The notes beneath the pieces are model-generated. The model had not been told where the DNA came from. It was given only the letters and a program-made list of their open reading frames with translations, and did not search any database. From NCBI GenBank assembly GCA_938020565.1, contig CALIHP010000019.1:1-64000 (forward strand): a stretch of DNA of 64,000 nucleotides. Reading direction: 5' to 3'. This document shows positions 62,124 to 64,000 of this stretch, in pieces; position 1 is the first letter of the stretch; every line of letters starts with the position of its first letter. The position numbers and the translations under genes are program-made. The stretch comes from an uncultured Anaerolineaceae bacterium. GTDB lineage: Bacteria; Chloroflexota; Anaerolineae; Anaerolineales; Anaerolineaceae.

Positions 62124-62450
62124 CTACTCATCCGCCAGATCGTTGATCAGCAGCAGCCGATCTGACTGTGCAAAGATCCCCTCATGAAACCGAATCCGGG
62201 TCAGATCGCCGACCGGAACCGTTACCGCGTACAGTGTATTCCGCCGCGGATATGAGGAGACGTCCAGCGTAATCGGAACCGACGTTTTCATTCCGTATTC
62301 CGCGTCGAAGATGAAATCCGGATGACCGTCGACCGCGATCGGCTCATGGTTCACAAAAACCGTCCCCCGACAGGAAAAACTCATTCCACATTTAAAAAAA
62401 TTTATCTTCCTTTTTTCCCAGGTGTCAAGAGTTAAAAAACGCCGGTTCAT
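62124..62450 (-). CDS. Short hypothetical protein, possibly a C-terminal remnant
   Basis: 108 residues from ATG 62450 (GGAG six bases upstream) or 110 from 62456. The second half looks like a real beta-rich domain: VNHEPIAVDGHPDFIFDAEY, TLYAVTVPVGDLTRI and a final QSDRLLLINDLADE. The first 25 residues look like noncoding sequence, and the reading frame begins beside the divergent thpR gene, so this may be the tail of a longer gene that lost its start. No family recognised. Confidence 0.45.
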   Translation of the reverse strand: MNRRFLTLDTWEKRKINFFKCGMSFSCRGTVFVNHEPIAVDGHPDFIFDAEYGMKTSVPITLDVSSYPRRNTLYAVTVPVGDLTRIRFHEGIFAQSDRLLLINDLADE

Positions 62451-62476
62451 CGTCATCTCCGCGCGATATTCCCAGC

Positions 62477-62482
62477 TATACT
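62477..62482 (+). promoter_or_regulatory. -10-like box directly before thpR
   Basis: TATACT ends eight bases before the thpR ATG, so a transcript from it would begin at or next to the start codon. No Shine-Dalgarno sequence is seen. Confidence 0.35.
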
Positions 62483-62489
62483 TAATCGC

Positions 62490-63071
62490 ATGGAAAAAAC
62501 CCTCCGCCTCTTTATCGCCGTCCCGCTCCCCGACAGCGTCAAAGCGCAGATTTGCGCCGGGCCGCTTTCAAGCGCAGCGCTGAACCGGCCCGGAATCCGG
62601 CCCGTCCCCGCGAACAACCTGCATCTTACGCTGCGCTTCCTCGGGGACACCGCCGAATCGAAGCTGCCCGCGATCCGCGAAGCGCTCGAGACCGCCGCGG
62701 CCGGTCTCCGCCCCTTCCGCGCGGAAATCCAGGGCTGCGGCGTCTTCCCGAATCCGGCGGCGGCGCGCGTCTTCTGGCTCGGCTTCGATCCGCGAGGCGC
62801 GGCGCGGCTCCGCGATGTCGCGAAATCGGTCGCCGGTCAACTCGCCCGGGCCGGGATCGACGGCGACCGGAAGCCCTTCCGGCCGCACCTGACTCTCGCC
62901 CGCGTCAACGCCGGAACGCTCAGCGAACGCGAAACCGCCGCGATCGTGACGACGCTGCGCGAGGTTTGCTTCGACCCCGTCCCGGTCCGCGAAATCTGCT
63001 GTTTCAGCTCTGACCTGAGCGGGCGCGTTCCCGTTTATAAAAAACGCTTTTCGGCTGCGTTTGAGCGTTAA
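62490..63071 (+). CDS. thpR: RNA 2',3'-cyclic phosphodiesterase (2'-5' RNA ligase family)
   Basis: 193 residues of the 2H phosphoesterase fold. Both catalytic H-x-T-x motifs are present: LHLTLRFLG (near residue 46) and RPHLTLARV (near 132). RLFIAVPLPDSVK opens the fold. ThpR opens 2',3'-cyclic phosphate ends of RNA and can join tRNA halves in vitro. Preceded by a -10-like box but no ribosome-binding site. The rsfS gene follows after 45 bases. Confidence 0.92.
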   Translation: MEKTLRLFIAVPLPDSVKAQICAGPLSSAALNRPGIRPVPANNLHLTLRFLGDTAESKLPAIREALETAAAGLRPFRAEIQGCGVFPNPAAARVFWLGFDPRGAARLRDVAKSVAGQLARAGIDGDRKPFRPHLTLARVNAGTLSERETAAIVTTLREVCFDPVPVREICCFSSDLSGRVPVYKKRFSAAFER

Positions 63072-63116
63072 CACCGGTTATAATTTCAAATATATTTTTT
63101 ATGTGAAGGATACAGG

Positions 63117-63473
63117 ATGAATCAAGACACCCCCACCGCAGACATTGCCCGACGCATCGTCGAAATTCTCGAAGAGCATAAAGGCGAAGATATTCTTTTC
63201 CTCGACGTCTCCGAACAGGTCGACTTTACCGACTATTTCATCATCGTCAGCGCCACCTCCGACCGCATGATCCAGGCGCTCGCCGACGCCGTTCAGGATA
63301 AAATCCGCGACGAATTCAAGCTTCACAGCAAGCTTCAGGGCGTCAGCGGCGGCGGATGGACGCTGATCGATCTGGGCGATATCGTCGTGCATATCTTTTC
63401 GCCGGAACGGCGCGAGTTCTACGATCTCGAATCGCTTTGGAAGGAAGCGAAAACGCTCCTGCGAATTCAGTAA
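63117..63473 (+). CDS. rsfS: Ribosome silencing factor RsfS
   Basis: 118 residues. Binds ribosomal protein uL14 and blocks subunit joining in starvation. Family blocks: DILFLDVSEQVDFTDYFIIV, SATSDRM, GGGWTLIDLGDIVVHIFSP and REFYDLESLW. AAGGA precedes the ATG. Usually found near nadD; that gene is absent here, and thpR is the upstream neighbour instead. Confidence 0.95.
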   Translation: MNQDTPTADIARRIVEILEEHKGEDILFLDVSEQVDFTDYFIIVSATSDRMIQALADAVQDKIRDEFKLHSKLQGVSGGGWTLIDLGDIVVHIFSPERREFYDLESLWKEAKTLLRIQ

Positions 63474-63498
63474 GCCGGACGATTTTTTCGCGGTTTCA

Positions 63499-63544
63499 AA
63501 CTAAACGAATCGCTTTGTTCAGTATTGTTTAGTTCTGAAATTAC
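63499..63544. repeat. Inverted repeat between rsfS and the Rrf2 gene
   Basis: Eight-base perfect arms AACTAAAC and GTTTAGTT, 30 bases apart. No U run follows, so it may be a DNA-binding site or a weak terminator of rsfS. The rest of 63,474-63,652 shows nothing recognisable. Confidence 0.35.
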
Positions 63545-63652
63545 CGGACAAATTCCGAAGAGATCGCTGAAAATTTTCAAATCCCGTTTCAAAATCACTC
63601 CGTACAATTCGTCCGTCTTAATCAAACCTTAATTCAACACAACGGTTTTATA

Positions 63653-63681
63653 TTGCTATTTTTTTTATTTTACTGTAAAAT
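63653..63681 (+). promoter_or_regulatory. Promoter of the Rrf2-family gene
   Basis: TTGCTA, 17 bases including a T8 tract, TAAAAT. It lies 78 bases before the start codon, leaving a leader where an Rrf2 protein could bind for autoregulation. Confidence 0.6.
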
Positions 63682-63758
63682 TGAAAAGTAACATACTGAA
63701 GATTGGGCCAACCACCAAATCCCCCGGGCTCAATCAGAAAGAATCGGAGAAATTGTCT

Positions 63759-64000
63759 ATGTTAAAGGTAAGCAGAAAGTTGAATTATGGTTTGCAGTTA
63801 ATGGTTGCGCTGGCGTTCAATAAGGACAATCAATCGATTGCCACGTCGAAGTACGCGGAACAGCTCGAAATTCCGCTCCCGTTCCTGCATCAGATCGCGC
63901 ACGCTTTGCAGTTGAACGGCCTGATCAAGGCGACGCCAGGGCCTAAAGGCGGGTTGCGCCTCGGAAATAAGGGATTGGAAACTTCCCTGTTCGATATTAT
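63759..64000 (+). CDS. Rrf2-family transcriptional regulator (3' end outside window)
   Basis: 80 residues visible. MLKVSRKLNYGLQLMVALAF and IATSKYAEQLEIPLPFLHQI, then HALQLNGLIKATPGPKGGLRL form the winged helix of Rrf2 proteins (IscR, NsrR, CymR, RsrR). The cluster-binding cysteines of IscR/NsrR lie beyond the window, so the sensed signal cannot be told. CGGAGA is the ribosome-binding site. Confidence 0.9.
   Translation, partial: MLKVSRKLNYGLQLMVALAFNKDNQSIATSKYAEQLEIPLPFLHQIAHALQLNGLIKATPGPKGGLRLGNKGLETSLFDI

Noticed and set aside
1..64000. CRISPR arrays, tRNA and rRNA genes
   Set aside because: Intergenic gaps were read for regular repeats, cloverleaf patterns and rRNA-like stretches; none was found. 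The gaps are mostly under 350 bases.

Overview
The window is a patchwork. Most of it (about 6.8 kb to the right end) is a GC-rich bacterial chromosome with tightly packed operons, clear Shine-Dalgarno sites and fermentative, sugar-scavenging, anaerobic gene content (FprA-type oxygen/NO reductase, hcp remnant, three sugar or amino-acid ABC uptake systems, two GH2 glycosidases, iron-dependent alcohol dehydrogenase). This suits an Anaerolineaceae-type Chloroflexota, but that assignment is inference; no rRNA is present to prove it.

Positions 1 to about 6,800 look foreign. A very AT-rich 3' end of a chromate transporter gene (1-376) is followed by a moderately AT-rich, Firmicutes-like block on the minus strand: CmpB-type membrane protein, polyphosphate kinase, Ppx/GppA phosphatase, LemA, and a DUF2207 protein that is cut off mid-domain at about 6,800, exactly where composition changes. 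A chimeric assembly join is the simplest reading; recent transfer is the alternative.

Region by region: leuS (6,988-9,447); a minus operon deoC, alpha/beta hydrolase, SRAP/YedK-like protein and SDR (12,804-9,573); fprA followed by remnants of hcp and of a carboxylate-type permease (13,053-14,790); a plus operon (15,029-22,418) of an RpiR regulator, an Rbs-type ABC importer, cupin phosphoglucose isomerase, hexulose-phosphate synthase, phosphohexuloisomerase and ROK kinase; iron alcohol dehydrogenase and flavodoxin; rhodanese lipoprotein plus DUF368 (minus); GH2 glycosidase plus MFS exporter/importer (minus); lipoprotein; ABC-2 exporter with a frameshifted permease; DUF4143 ATPase; lacZ (minus) divergent from mglBAC plus a 55-residue membrane protein; livJHMGF branched-chain amino-acid importer (minus); asd-hom; PAP2 phosphatase, a secreted FGE-like protein and a hydroxyisobutyrate-dehydrogenase family enzyme (minus); two DegV paralogues.

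From about 52.9 to 59.1 kb lies a low-GC island inserted between degV and alaS: XRE regulator and C5 cytosine methyltransferase on the plus strand, converging on vsr, a PLD/NgoFVII-like protein with a degenerate catalytic motif, a Z1-domain ATPase and a second PLD/NgoFVII-like protein with an intact single HKD-type motif. A fragment of a type I hsdM lies at its right edge. This looks like a complete restriction-modification or defence system of unusual composition and is the strongest candidate for something undescribed. The other is the hexulose-phosphate sugar operon. The window ends with alaS, thpR, rsfS and the start of an Rrf2 regulator.

No tRNA, rRNA, CRISPR array or intact insertion sequence was seen.
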